64,000 nucleotides of DNA from Ailurus styani (taxonomy: Eukaryota; Chordata; Mammalia; Carnivora; Ailuridae): the NCBI GenBank assembly GCA_002007465.1, contig LNAC01000032.1:5094287-5158286 (forward strand). The letters are read 5' to 3'. The translations under genes and the position numbers were made by a program. Below are positions 11,398 to 21,400 of this stretch, one piece after another. The number at the start of each line of letters is the position of its first letter. The stretch's first letter is position 1. The notes under the pieces were generated by a model. The model was not told where the DNA came from. It did not search any database and saw only the letters and a program-made list of their open reading frames with translations.

Positions 11398-12639
11398 TTG
11401 AAGTATAGTTGGCATACAATGTTACATTAGTTTTGGGTGTACAACACAGTGATTTGACAACTCCATATAATATGCTATACTCACCATGAGAGGAGCTATC
11501 ATCTGTCACCATACAATACTATTACAATACCATTGAATATATTTCCAATGCTGTAAATTTCATCCTATTACTTATCCATTCCATAACTGGAAGCCTGTAC
11601 CTTCTACTTCCTTTCACCCATTTTACCCATCCCCTCATCCCTTCACACTCCACCTCTGGCAAACACCAGCTTGTTTGCTGTATTTGTGAGTCTCCTTCTG
11701 TATATATTTTTATTTTTATAGATTTCACATACAAGTGAAATCATATGGTATTTTTCTTTTTCTGACATATTTCATTTAGCACAATACCCTCTGGGTAAAT
11801 CCATGTTGTTGCAAATGGCAAGATCTCATCCTTTTTATGGCTGAGTAATAGTCCATTATATACCATTTTATATATATTATATATGTATATGTAAATATCA
11901 CATCTTCATTCATTCATTGATGGATGCATAGGTTGTTTCCATATCTTGGTTATTGTAAATAATGCTGCAATAAGCACAGGGATGCATATAGCTTTTTGAA
12001 TTAATGCTTTAATTTTCTTCAGCTAAATAGACAGGAGTGGAATTACTGGGTCATATGGTATTTCTATTTCTAATTTTTTGAGGAAACCCCATACTGTTTT
12101 TTCCATAGTGCCTTCTGTAGTTTGCATTCCTACCAACAATGAGTGAAAGTTCCTTTTTCTCCACATCCTTAACAACACTTGTCATTTCCTGCCTTTTTGA
12201 TACTAGCTATTCTGACTATTGTGAAGTAATATATTGTTGTGGTCTTGATTTTTGTTTCTCTAATGAGTAGCAATATTGAGCATCTTTCCATGTGTCCATC
12301 TGTCATTTGTATTTTTCTTTGGAAAAATGTCTATTCAGATCCTCTGCCCACTTTTTAGTCAGATTGTTTTATTGGTGTTGAATTGTATGAGTTCTTTATG
12401 TATTTTGGATATTAACCCTTTATAAGGTATGTCATTTGCAAATATCTCCCATTCAATAGGTTGCTGTTTTATTTTATTGATTTTTTTTCCACTGTGGAAA
12501 AGGTGTTTAGTTTGATGTAGTCCAAATTGTTTATTTTTGCTTTTGTTTCTCTTGATGGAGAAGACATACCCAGAAAAATATTGCTTATATTGATTTTTAA
12601 GAGATAACTGCCTATGTTTTCTTCAAGGGGTTTTATGGT
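11398..12639 (-). mobile_element. Old L1 3' part (3' UTR and ORF2 end), antisense
   Basis: Read on the minus strand this is the end of L1 ORF2 and its 3' UTR, of an old L1MA-like type. Landmarks on the plus strand are 'tgaagtatagttggcataca', 'ggctgagtaatagtccatta', 'ggaattactgggtcatatgg' and 'tctgcccactttttagtcag'. The reverse-transcriptase part is absent; the sense sequence begins at a ccataaaa near 12639. Stops and indels are frequent. The segment to the right (12671-13106) is the adjoining ORF2 part in the opposite orientation, so the two belong to one insertion. Confidence 0.92.
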
Positions 12640-12670
12640 GCTATCCCTACTAAAATAACAATATTTGTTA

Positions 12671-13106
12671 TAGAACTGGAGCAAATAATTCTAAAATTTT
12701 TATAGAACTGCAAAAGACCCTGAATGCCAAAGCAGTCTTGAGAAAGAAGAACAAAGCTAGAAGTATCACAATCCCAGATTTCAAATTATACTGCAAAGCT
12801 GTAGTAATCAAAACAGCATGGTACTGGCACATAAACAGAGACCCCAAAATTAATGGAACAGGATAGAGAGTTCAGAAGTTAACCCACACTTATATAATCA
12901 ATTAATTTATGACAAAGGAGGCAGGGATATCCAGCGGGGAAAGACACCCTTCAATAAATGGTGCTAAGAAAATTGGGAAGCTAAATGCAAAAGAATGAAA
13001 CTGGACACTGGACCACTTTCCTGCACCACATGAAAAACAAAACAAAAAAAATGCAAACAGAAAAACACCTCAAAGTGGATTAAAGACCAAATTATAAGAC
13101 CTGATA
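12671..13106 (+). mobile_element. L1 ORF2 segment, inverted 5' part of the same insertion
   Basis: This is sense L1 ORF2 from 'tagaactggagcaaataatt' through 'agaaagaagaacaaagctag' and 'aatcaaaacagcatggtact' to 'ttataagacctga'. In an intact L1 the next bases would be the start of the antisense piece at 12639, so the two pieces are contiguous in the parent L1. About 30 bases of unassigned filler lie at the inversion joint. It is not coding. Confidence 0.88.
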
Positions 13107-13364
13107 GTGTAAGAATTGGCTTCCAGGGATGTCTGTATCATCTTCAGGATTTTGTTCACAAACATTAAAAGGATAGGTTGTAATTTTTACATTAAATGAA
13201 CTTTTCTCTTTTGAGTAATTACCTATGAATAAGTATTTTCTATGTCTTTTCCACAACTCTTTCTTCTTTTTCTATTTGAATAATTTTAAATCTCAATTTA
13301 CAAAAAAAATTAGAAATCAAATCTTATAATACACAACTCATCTGACATTTCCTGGAAAGCATTG
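13107..13364. other. Unassigned spacer
   Basis: AT-rich sequence between the inverted L1 piece and the next Can-SINE. Nothing recognised. Confidence 0.45.
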
Positions 13365-13380
13365 TAAATTTATATCTTAG

Positions 13381-13591
13381 GGCACCTGGGTGGCTCAGTG
13401 GGTTAAAGCCTCTGCCTTCAGCTCAGGTCATGATCTCAGGATCCTGGGATCGAGGCCCGCATCGGGCTCCCTGCTCAGTGGGGAGTCTGCTTCCTCCTCT
13501 CTCTCTGCCTGCCTCTCTGCCTACTTGTGATCTGATCTCTCTCTCTCTCTGTCAAATAAATAAATAAAATCTTTAAAAATAAATAAATAAA
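13381..13591 (+). mobile_element. Can-SINE, sense, with 16-bp TSD
   Basis: Full-length mustelid-type Can-SINE starting 'ggcacctgggtggctcagtg' and ending in a long (AAAT)n tail. The flanks 'taaatttatatcttag' (13365-13380) and 'taaatttacatcttag' (13592-13607) differ at one base. Confidence 0.95.
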
Positions 13592-14253
13592 TAAATTTAC
13601 ATCTTAGACTTCAAGCTTATATATTTAGAAATTGAATCATCATTTTGGCTCTTAATAGTTACTAGCCTTGTGCTTTTGGACCAATCCCAAATCAAAGCTA
13701 ATAAGAACTATTTCATGAGGAGGAGAAGAAATGGCAGAGTAGACCCCTATTTCAACTGGTCCCCTGAATTGAGCTGGATATCTACCAGACCATTCTGAAC
13801 ACCCATGAAATCACCCTGAGATGTAAGAAGATATATCTGGATATCTACAAACAGACATCTTTAGCAGTTGGTCTTGAGGTGTGAAGCGGGGAGCCATGAT
13901 TCTGCAGACAGATATTGGAAGATAAACAGAAGGGGGAGGGGGCCTCCAGGATCTTGGGCTGCTGGAGCACAAATCCTCCTGCTGGGGACAAGGCACAGAT
14001 GCGCAGACTGGTAGCAGCAGGGAAAGGACTTTAGGACAGCCACCCAGACTGAAACCTGGATCTGCAGGGGTATGCGGGTGAACTGGTGGTGACTAGCAGT
14101 TTTAGAAGCACAAAAGGCAGAGACGTGCCCAGACCTGGAAGTGAGGGCTGGGACTGCTGCTGTGGGGCACAGAACCCAGGACACTGTGGTTTTTAGCAGC
14201 ACTGACAGAAACGGAGACAGTGTGGCCTGGAAAACTCAGTGAAGAACAGACTG

Positions 14254-14869
14254 CAAGTTGGTGCAGTCACTTTGGAAAACAATGTGGAGATTCCTCAAAA
14301 AATAAAACACAGAGCTACCCTATGACCCTGCAATTTCACTATTGGGTATTTACCCCAACGATACAGATATAGTGAAAAGAAGGGCCATATGTACCCCAAT
14401 GTTCATAGCAACAATGTCCACAATCACCAAACTGTGGAAAGAGCCAAGATGCCCTTCAACAGATGAAGAGATAAAGATGATGTGAGCCATATACACAATG
14501 GAATATTATGGAGCCATCAGAAAGGATTAATACCCAACATGGACGGGTCTGGAGGAGATTATGCTGAGTGAAATAAGTCAAGCAGAGAAAGTCAATTATC
14601 ATATGGTTTCACTTGTAGAACATAAGGAATAAAATGGAGGACTTTAGGAGAAGGAAAGGAAAAGTGAATTGGGGTAAATCGGAGTGGGAGGCAAACCATT
14701 AGAGACTGTGGACTCTGAGAAACAAACTGAGGGTTATGGAGGGGAGGGGGAAGGGGGGATGGGTGAGCCTGGTCGTGGGTATTAAGGAGGGCATGTATTA
14801 CATGGAGCACTGGGTGTGGTGCATAAACAATGAATCTTGGATCACTGAAAAAATAAATTAAAAAAAAAA
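14254..14869 (+). mobile_element. Younger 5'-truncated L1 inserted in the L1 5' UTR
   Basis: This holds the end of ORF2 ('cagtcactttggaaaacaat', 'ctatgaccctgcaatttcac'), then the 3' UTR ('actgtggactctgagaaaca', 'ggagcactgggtgtggtgca') and a tail 'aaataaattaaaaaaaaaaa'. The exact flank 'aagaacagactg' occurs at 14242-14253 and 14870-14881. The host L1 sequence resumes without loss. The same L1 subfamily supplied the antisense tail at 46417-46669. Confidence 0.93.
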
Positions 14870-14871
14870 AA

Positions 14872-15034
14872 GAACAGACTGTGATCTCTGTTCTGAGACA
14901 GAGGTTTGGATACTGTCACTTCTGCTCTGACTCTCAGAAGAGATGCAGAAAGNGAACAGACTGTGATCTCTCTTCTGAGACAGAGGTTTGGATACTGTCA
15001 CTTCTGCTCTGACTCTCAGAAGAGATGCAGAAAG
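14872..15034. repeat. 81-bp duplication around a single N (assembly join)
   Basis: Bases 14872-14952 and 14954-15034 are the same 81 bp with one difference (g/c in the 'gtgatctct' area). The only base between them is the N at 14953. This pattern fits two overlapping contig ends placed side by side, not biology. Confidence 0.85.
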
Positions 15035-15296
15035 CTTCCAGGGAAAGCTACCAGAGAACAAAAGCCCCCCAAAACTGGGTTTCACCGATCCCATCCACCC
15101 CCCCACCCCAGGGAGCAGGGCAACTCTGCCCAAACAGGGTTGCCTGAGTAACAGCATGGCAGACCCCTCCCCCAGAAGACAGGTTGGAAGAACAAGAGGC
15201 CAACAACCTTAAGGTCCCTATAAAATAGGTGCATCTTGCTTAGGTTGTGGCCAATAGTTTGGACTCTGTATATTCCTTCAACCACCCCTCAACAGA

Positions 15297-16400
15297 ATGA
15301 CTAAGAGGAGGAACCCCCAACAAAGGAAAAATTCAGAGACTGTGGACTCTGCCACAGAACTAATGGATATGGATATAACCAAGATGTCAGAAATTGACTT
15401 CAGAGTAACAATTATCAAGGCGATATCTAGGCTTGAGAAAAATATTAATGACAATATAGAATCTCTAAGGGCAGAAATGAGATGTAATCAGGCTGAAATT
15501 AAAAATGCTATGAATGAAATGCAGTCTAAACTGGATACTCTGGGGTGCCTGGGTGGCTCAGTGGGTTAAAGCTGCTGCCTTCGGCTCAGGTCATGATCCC
15601 AGGGTCCTGGGATCGAGGCCTGCATTGGGCTCTCTGCTCAGTGGGGAGCCTGCTTCCTCCTCTCTCCTCTCTCACTGCCTGCCTCCCTGCCTACTTGTAA
15701 TCTCTCTCTCTGTGTCAAATGAATAAAAAAAAATAAATAAACTGGATACTCTGACTGCCAGGATAAATGAGGCAGAAGAATGAATTAATGAGAGAGAGGA
15801 TAAGATGATAGAAAAGAAGGAAATCAAGGTGGCATGGGAAAAACAAATTAAAACCCAAGGAATCAAAGTGAGAGAGATTAGTGACTCAGTGAAACATTCC
15901 AATATCAGAATTATTGGGATCCCCGAAGGGGTGGAGAGAGAGAGGTCTAGAAGATAGATTTGAGCAAATCATAGCTGAGAACTTCCTTAATCTGGGAAAG
16001 AAAATAAGCATTCATGTCCAAGAGGCAGAGAGGACCCCTCCCAAGATCAATGAGAACAGACAGATACCATGATATATAATAGTACAATTTGTAAATCTTA
16101 AATCCAAGGAAACAATCTTGAAAGGAGCGAGGGGGAAGAGATTTCTTACATACAGAGGGAGGAACATAAGAATAACATCAGACCTGTCCACAGAGACCTG
16201 GCAAGCTAGCAAGGGCTGGCAAGACATATTCATGGTACTAAATGAACATGCAGCCGACGATACTTTATCCAGCAAGGCTGTCATTTAGAATGGATGGAGA
16301 TACAAGGAGCTTCCAAGACTGGCAAAAACTGAAAGAATATGTGACCACCAAGCTGATCTTGCAAGAAATATTAAGGGGGGTTCTATAAAAGGAGAAAGAC
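15297..16400 (+). pseudogene. L1 ORF1 (RNA-binding protein), disrupted
   Basis: The frame opens at 15297 (MTKRRNPQQRKNSETVDS...) and runs about 80 codons through a coiled-coil-like, charged region (EIDFRVTIIKAISRLEKNI). L1 ORF1 encodes the trimeric RNA-binding protein that coats L1 RNA in cytoplasmic particles. Here a Can-SINE (15543-15737) breaks the frame. After the SINE the coding sequence resumes at 15754, meets a TGA at 15781-15783 and carries further stops and shifts. The C-terminal RNA-binding part is still traceable to about 16390. The element cannot make the protein. Confidence 0.88.
15543..15737 (+). mobile_element. Can-SINE inserted in L1 ORF1, 16-bp TSD
   Basis: Full-length Can-SINE beginning 'gggtgcctgggtggctcagt' with an A-rich tail. 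The exact direct repeat 'taaactggatactctg' flanks it at 15527-15542 and 15738-15753. It is younger than the host L1. Confidence 0.96.
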
Positions 16401-16923
16401 CCCGAGAGTCATATAGAACAGAAATTTACAGAGACTATCTATAAAAAAGGGACTTCACAGTCAACATGATGACAATAAAATCATATCTTTCAATAATCAC
16501 TCTCAATGTGAACAGCCTAAAGGCTCCCATGAAATGGCACAGGGTTGCAGATTGGATAAAAAGACGTGACCCACCCATATGCTGTTCACAAGAGACTCAT
16601 TTTGAACCTTAAGATAAATCCAGACTGAAAGTGAGGGGATGGAGAACAATTTTTCATGCTGATGGACCTCAAAAGAAAGCAGGGATAGCAGTTCTCATAT
16701 CAGGCAAATGAGATTTTAAGCTAAAGACTGTAGTTAGAGATACAGAAGGACACTATATCATGCTTAAAGGGTCTATCCAACAAGAATATCTAACAGTTGT
16801 AAATATCTATGCCCCCAATATGGGAGAAGCCAACTACATAAGTCAAATGTTAACCAAAATAAAGAGTCATATTAACAATAAGCTAATAGTAGGAGACCTG
16901 AACACCACTCCCAGCAATAGACC

Positions 16924-17122
16924 ATCTAAGCAGATCAACAAAGAAACAAGAGCTTTGAAAGACACACTGGACCAGATGGAACTCTTAGATATATACAGCA
17001 CATTCCACCCTAAAAAAACAGANATCTAAGCAGATCAACAAAGAAACAAGAGCTTTGAATGACACACTGGACCAGATGGAACTCTTAGATATATACAGCA
17101 CATTCCACCCTAAAAAAACAGA
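16924..17122. repeat. 99-bp duplication around a single N (assembly join)
   Basis: Bases 16924-17022 and 17024-17122 match over 99 bp with one difference (gaaag/gaatg). The N at 17023 is the only separator. It lies in the endonuclease part of L1 ORF2 and duplicates about 33 codons. Confidence 0.85.
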
Positions 17123-18429
17123 ACCCTCATTTTCCTCAAACGCACATGGAACTTTCTCCAGAATAGATCACATACTGGGTCACAAATCAGTTCTCAACTG
17201 ATACCAGAAGATTGAGATTATTCCTTGTATATTCTCAGACCATAATGTTTTGAAACTGAAACTAAATCACAAGAAAAAAATTGGAAGAAATTCAAACACT
17301 TGGAAGCTAAAGACCATCCTGCTTAAGAATGTTTGGGTCACCCAGGAAATCAAAGAAAAACTTAAACAATTCATGGAAACCAATGAGGATGAAAACACAT
17401 CAGTCCAAAACCTATGGTATGGGATACTGCAAAGGTATTTCCTAAGGGGGAAATACATAGGTATCCAAGCCTCACTCAAAAAAACCAGAAAAATCCTGAA
17501 TACACAAATTAACTTTACACCTTAAAGAACTGGAGAAAGAACAACAAATAAAGTTTAAGTTACACTTAAGATAGAGATAATTAGATAATAAGAGAGATAA
17601 TTAAGATTAGAGCAGAGATCAATGAATTAGAAACCAGAAATACAATAGAGCAGATCAACAAAACTAGAAGCTGATTCTATATATATATAGAGAGAGACAA
17701 TTATGAGAAATTATTATCAACAACTATATGCCAATAAATTAAGCAACCTGGAAGAAATGGATGCCTTCCTGGAAACCTATAAACTACCAAGACTGAAACA
17801 GGAAGTCATTGACAACCTGAATAGACCAATACCCAGTAATGAGATTGAAGAAGTGATCAAAAACCTCCCAAAAAACAAGAGTCCAGGGCCTGATGGATTC
17901 CCTGGGGGAATTCTACCAAACATTCAAAGAAGAAATAATACCTATTCTCCTGATGAATATGGATGCCAAAAGTCTCAACAAGATCCTAGCTAAGAGGATC
18001 CAACAGTATATGAAAAGGATTATCCATCACAACCAGGTGGGATTTATCCCTGGGATGCAAGGGTTGTTCAACATTTGCAAATCAATCAATGTGATAGAAC
18101 ATATAAATAAGAGAAGAGACAAGAACCACATGATCCTCTCAATTGATGCAGAAAAAGCATTTGACAAAATACAGCATCCTTTCCTGATTAAAATTGTTAG
18201 AGTGTAGGGATCGAGGGAGCATTCTTCAATTTCATAAAAACCATCTATGAAAAGCTAATGGGGAAAAGCTAAGAGACTTTCCCTTAAGATCAGGAACACG
18301 ACAAGGATGCCCACCCTCACCCACTATTGTTCAACATAGTACTGGAAGTCCTAGGAACAGCAATCAGACTACAAAAATAAATAAAGTGTATTCAAACTGG
18401 CAAAGAAGTAGTCAAACTCTCTCTCTTCA

Positions 18430-18640
18430 CAGATGACATGATACTTTATGTGGAAAACCCGAAAGACTCCACCCCCCAAATTACTAAAACTCATACAGCA
18501 ATTCAGTAATGTGGTAGGATACAAAATCAATGCANGCAGATGACATGATACTTTATGTGGAAAACCCGAAAGACTCCACCCCCAAATTACTAAAACTCAT
18601 ACAACAATTCAGTAATGTGGTAGGATACAAAATCAATGCA
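18430..18640. repeat. About 105-bp duplication around a single N (assembly join)
   Basis: Copy one spans 18430-18534 and copy two 18537-18640, with the N at 18535. They differ in a C run (6 versus 5) and one g/a. The base before 'cagatgac' is a in the first and g in the second, changing Thr to Ala in the reverse-transcriptase metal-binding motif. Confidence 0.82.
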
Positions 18641-19425
18641 CAGAAATCAGTTGCTTTCCTATACACTAACAATGTAACTGTAGAAAGAGAAATTAGGGAA
18701 TCAATTCCATTTATAATAGCACCAAAAACCTTAGATGTCTTGGAATAAACCTAACCAAAGAGGTAAAGGATCTATACTCTAGAAACTACAGAACACTAAT
18801 GAAGGAAATTGAAGAAGACACAAAAAGATGGGAAAACACTCCATGTTCATGGATCAGAAGAATAAACATTGTTAAAATGTCTATGCTTCCCAGTGCAATC
18901 TCTAATTTCAACACCATTCTGATTCAAAATACTAATGGCATGTTTTGAAGTGCTGGAGCAAATAATCCTAAAATTTGTATGGAACCAGAAAAGACCCCAA
19001 ATCACCGAGGAAATATTGAAAAAGAAAAACAAAGCTGGGTCATCACATTTCCTGATTTCAAGCTGTATTTCAAAGCTGTGATCACCAAGATAACGTGATA
19101 CTAGCACAAAAGCAGACACACAGATCAGTGGAACAGAATAGAGAGCCCAGATATGGACCCTCAACTCTATGGTCAACTAATCTTCAACAAAGCAGGAAAA
19201 AATATGCAATGGAAAAAAGACAGCCTCTTCAATATATGGTGCTGGAAAAATTGGACAGCTATATACAGAAGAATGAAACTCAACCATTCTCTTACACCAT
19301 ACACAAAGATAAACTCTAAATGGATGAAAGACCTCAATATGAGACAGGAATCCATCAAAATCCTAGGGGAGAACATATTAGGCAACCTTTTTGACATTGG
19401 CCACAGCAACTTCTTTCAAGTTGCA

Positions 19426-19499
19426 AATAAATTAAGCAACCTGGAAGAAATGGATGCCTTCCTGGAAACCTATAAACTACCAAGACTGAAACAGGAAGT
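19426..19499 (+). repeat. Displaced copy of an ORF2 segment within the same L1
   Basis: Bases 19426-19499 are identical over 74 bp to 17733-17806 (encoding [20 protein letters not shown]). The copy sits in a later part of ORF2, between 'ccacagcaacttctttcaag' and 'caagggaaacaaaagcaaaa', where it does not belong. No N marks the joint. Confidence 0.85.
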
Positions 19500-19535
19500 A
19501 ATTGTCAAGGGAAACAAAAGCAAAAATAATAAAAT

Positions 19536-20449
19536 AATAAAAAAATTATTAAAAAATCTCAAAGGATAACTGGAGGTGTGTGAAACAATGTTACAAACTG
19601 TGCATATTTAAACATATGGCATGCTTTTATTGTTTCGACAATCACTATTGTGGCTAATTCCATATTCACTTGTGGAAGGAGGCAGTGGGTAGATGGATGG
19701 TATGGATTTTTAGTGTCACAGAATTTGAATGAAAGAACAGATCATTAAGATTAAGACAGTTTGGAGAGAAGCTAGGACTAGTGAAAATAGATTGGATAGA
19801 AGAAAAGAAATGGAGAGGGTAGTATTCAGGGGGAGCATTCTTTAATACATACTCCCTGGTGGCCACATGCCAGACATTGTACTTCGTTTCAGAGCACAAG
19901 AATAAACAAAGGATTTAATTCCTATATTTCTAGAGCATAAGGCAGAATTCCTATGTTCCTAGATTCTGAAATCTGGTAACAGAAAATGCACTAGATTGGA
20001 GAAGATGGTTTGGGAAAGGGCATGTTAAATTTTGTTGGGTAAATCGAGGTAATTTGTTGGAAGTATGTAGAGTTTGTAGTTACAGATACATAATTAGAAG
20101 TCAGTATTGAATTATTAGTAGGTGACTGAATTAAAATGGTGTTTTGCAATGATCAGTTTACATGAAAATTTAAATCAATTGTACATGAAGAAGTAAAAGG
20201 GATCAGAGGTTTAGAAAAGAGGTTGATAAGTTTTCTGAATTTTCTGTATTTTCTCAAAAGCCGGATAGTAAATGTTTTTAACTTTGCAGGTCACATTGTC
20301 TCTGTGGCAACTGTTTCATTCTGTAGTAGCATGAAAGCAACAGCCAGAGATAGTACAGAAGTAAACAAGACTGGCTGTGTTTCAGTAAAACCGGTGGCGG
20401 TGGGTAGTTATTTGACCTTGAATTTGGAGTGTTGAGACAAGGACAAGAG
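19536..20449. other. A-rich L1 end and unassigned sequence
   Basis: An A/T-rich tract (19530-19560) may be the tail of the L1. After that no repeat is recognised. Confidence 0.45.
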
Positions 20450-20720
20450 TCATTGTCTAGAGGAGAGGATGATAACTTAAGTTTTGGATATGCTAGGTTT
20501 AGATGACAAAAAGGAAATCTGGGTGGAAATATGGAAATTTAGGATTGGATTTAGAGTGAGAGATTAAGTTTGGATTCCTATTTTAGTTATTCACTATAGA
20601 TGTGAAAGAAAATAGATGTGCATTTCTGGTCGAATGAGGAACAGGAAAACCAGGAGCAATCTATTGTAAAGAACAGATTAAAGAGGTGGTGAAAGCTGAG
20701 GAGACAGATAGGGGACTATG
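20450..20720 (+). repeat. Old interspersed repeat, family A
   Basis: 'gataacttaagttttggata' followed by 'gctaggtttagatgac', 'ctgggtggaaatatgg', then 'gtgcatttctggtcgaatga' and 'ggaaaaccaggagcaatct' follow the order of the family at 2450-2790. Confidence 0.45.
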
Positions 20721-20838
20721 CAGAGACTGAGAGTAGCATGTGGTGAGGGACCTAAACTGTGGCTAGGATGGAGGTGGTGTTTCTGGAGCTCAGGACTGAG
20801 TGAGGAGCATTGTTACAATAGTGGTTTCTAGTGAACGC

Positions 20839-21023
20839 ATTTTTTTTTTTTTTTGAGAGAGAGAGAGAGAGATCACAAGTAGGCAGAGAAGCAGGCAGAC
20901 AGAGAAGAGGAAGCAGGCTCCCTGCTGAGCACGGAGCCCGATGCGGCCTCGATCCCAGGATCCTGAGATAATGACCTGAGCCGAAGGCAGAGGCTTTAAC
21001 CCACTGAGCCACCCAGGCGCCCC
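20839..21023 (-). mobile_element. Can-SINE, antisense
   Basis: A T run and GA repeats on the left, and the head 'gggcgcctgggtggctcagt' read on the minus strand at the right edge. 'ctagtgaac' (20828-20836) and 'ctagtgatc' (21023-21031) may be a short target-site duplication. The element contributes to the 110-codon minus-strand frame at 20752-21084. Confidence 0.92.
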
Positions 21024-21031
21024 TAGTGATC

Positions 21032-21400
21032 ACTTCTTGTGTCCAGGCTGTTTGCAAGATGATATTGCTGTTCTTTTCAACCACGAAGCAAAATCTGTTT
21101 TTGTCTCCCTTTGAATATGGGCTGGGCCTTGTGACTTGCTTTGACCAATGGAATGTAGTAGATATGACAAAGTATGAATTCGGGAAACTCTAGGCCTTAA
21201 GAGGTCTTGTGGTTCCAGTCTTGCCCTCTTGAAACCTTCAGACCACAATGCTGTGAAGAAGCCCAGTCTAGTCACCTGACACGTGAGTCACGCAGAGGAG
21301 AACCCAGGTAACAGCCAAAATCCATTGTCAGCTGTGTAAATGAAGCCATTTTGAACCATCCAGCTGCAGTCAAGACATCAGAGATCCTATCCAAGCAGAG
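21032..21400 (+). mobile_element. MaLR-type LTR fragment (MLT1/MST-like)
   Basis: 'ccttgtgacttgctttgacc', 'aatggaatgtagtagatatg', 'ggccttaagaggtcttgtgg' and 'aatgctgtgaagaagcccag' are the body of the MaLR LTR type also seen at 1109-1631. Both ends are unclear, and a Can-SINE lies at the left side. Confidence 0.65.

Larger units (their letters stand above)
13718..15296 (+). mobile_element. L1 5' UTR of a nearly full-length carnivore L1
   Basis: It starts 'aggaggagaagaaatggcag', close to the start of other carnivore L1s as I recall them. It continues through 'ccattctgaacacccatgaa' and a GC-richer block. A younger L1 tail (14254-14869) interrupts it, and a duplicated assembly join is at 14953. 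ORF1 begins at 15297. A full-length 5' UTR would include the internal pol II promoter; decay elsewhere in the element suggests it is dead. Confidence 0.88.
16469..19535 (+). pseudogene. L1 ORF2 (endonuclease/reverse transcriptase), disrupted
   Basis: ORF2 opens at 16469 (MTIKSYLSIITLNVNSLKAP), and a stop appears within about 50 codons. Endonuclease landmarks are IYAPN (about 16809), VGDLNT (about 16890) and DHILGHK (about 17167). Reverse-transcriptase landmarks are [10 protein letters not shown] (about 17876), [16 protein letters not shown] (about 18139), a GTRQGCP block (about 18297) and the catalytic YxDD-type motif, TDD in the first and ADD in the second copy of an N-joined duplication (18429-18640). 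About 100 bases are missing near 17675-17700, replaced by tatata/gaga repeats. There are many frameshifts. The sequence ends in an A-rich tract with no Cys-rich C-terminus and no 3' UTR. An intact protein would nick DNA and prime reverse transcription; this copy cannot. Confidence 0.9.

Noticed and set aside
13697..19575. Possible target-site duplication of the large L1 ('aaatcaaagctaata' against 'aaatctcaaaggataa')
   Set aside because: Similarity is weak and needs gaps; it could easily arise by chance in AT-rich flanks.
20752..21084. 110-codon minus-strand frame with repeated leucine and serine
   Set aside because: Its middle is translated Can-SINE; the same peptide pattern recurs in other SINE copies.
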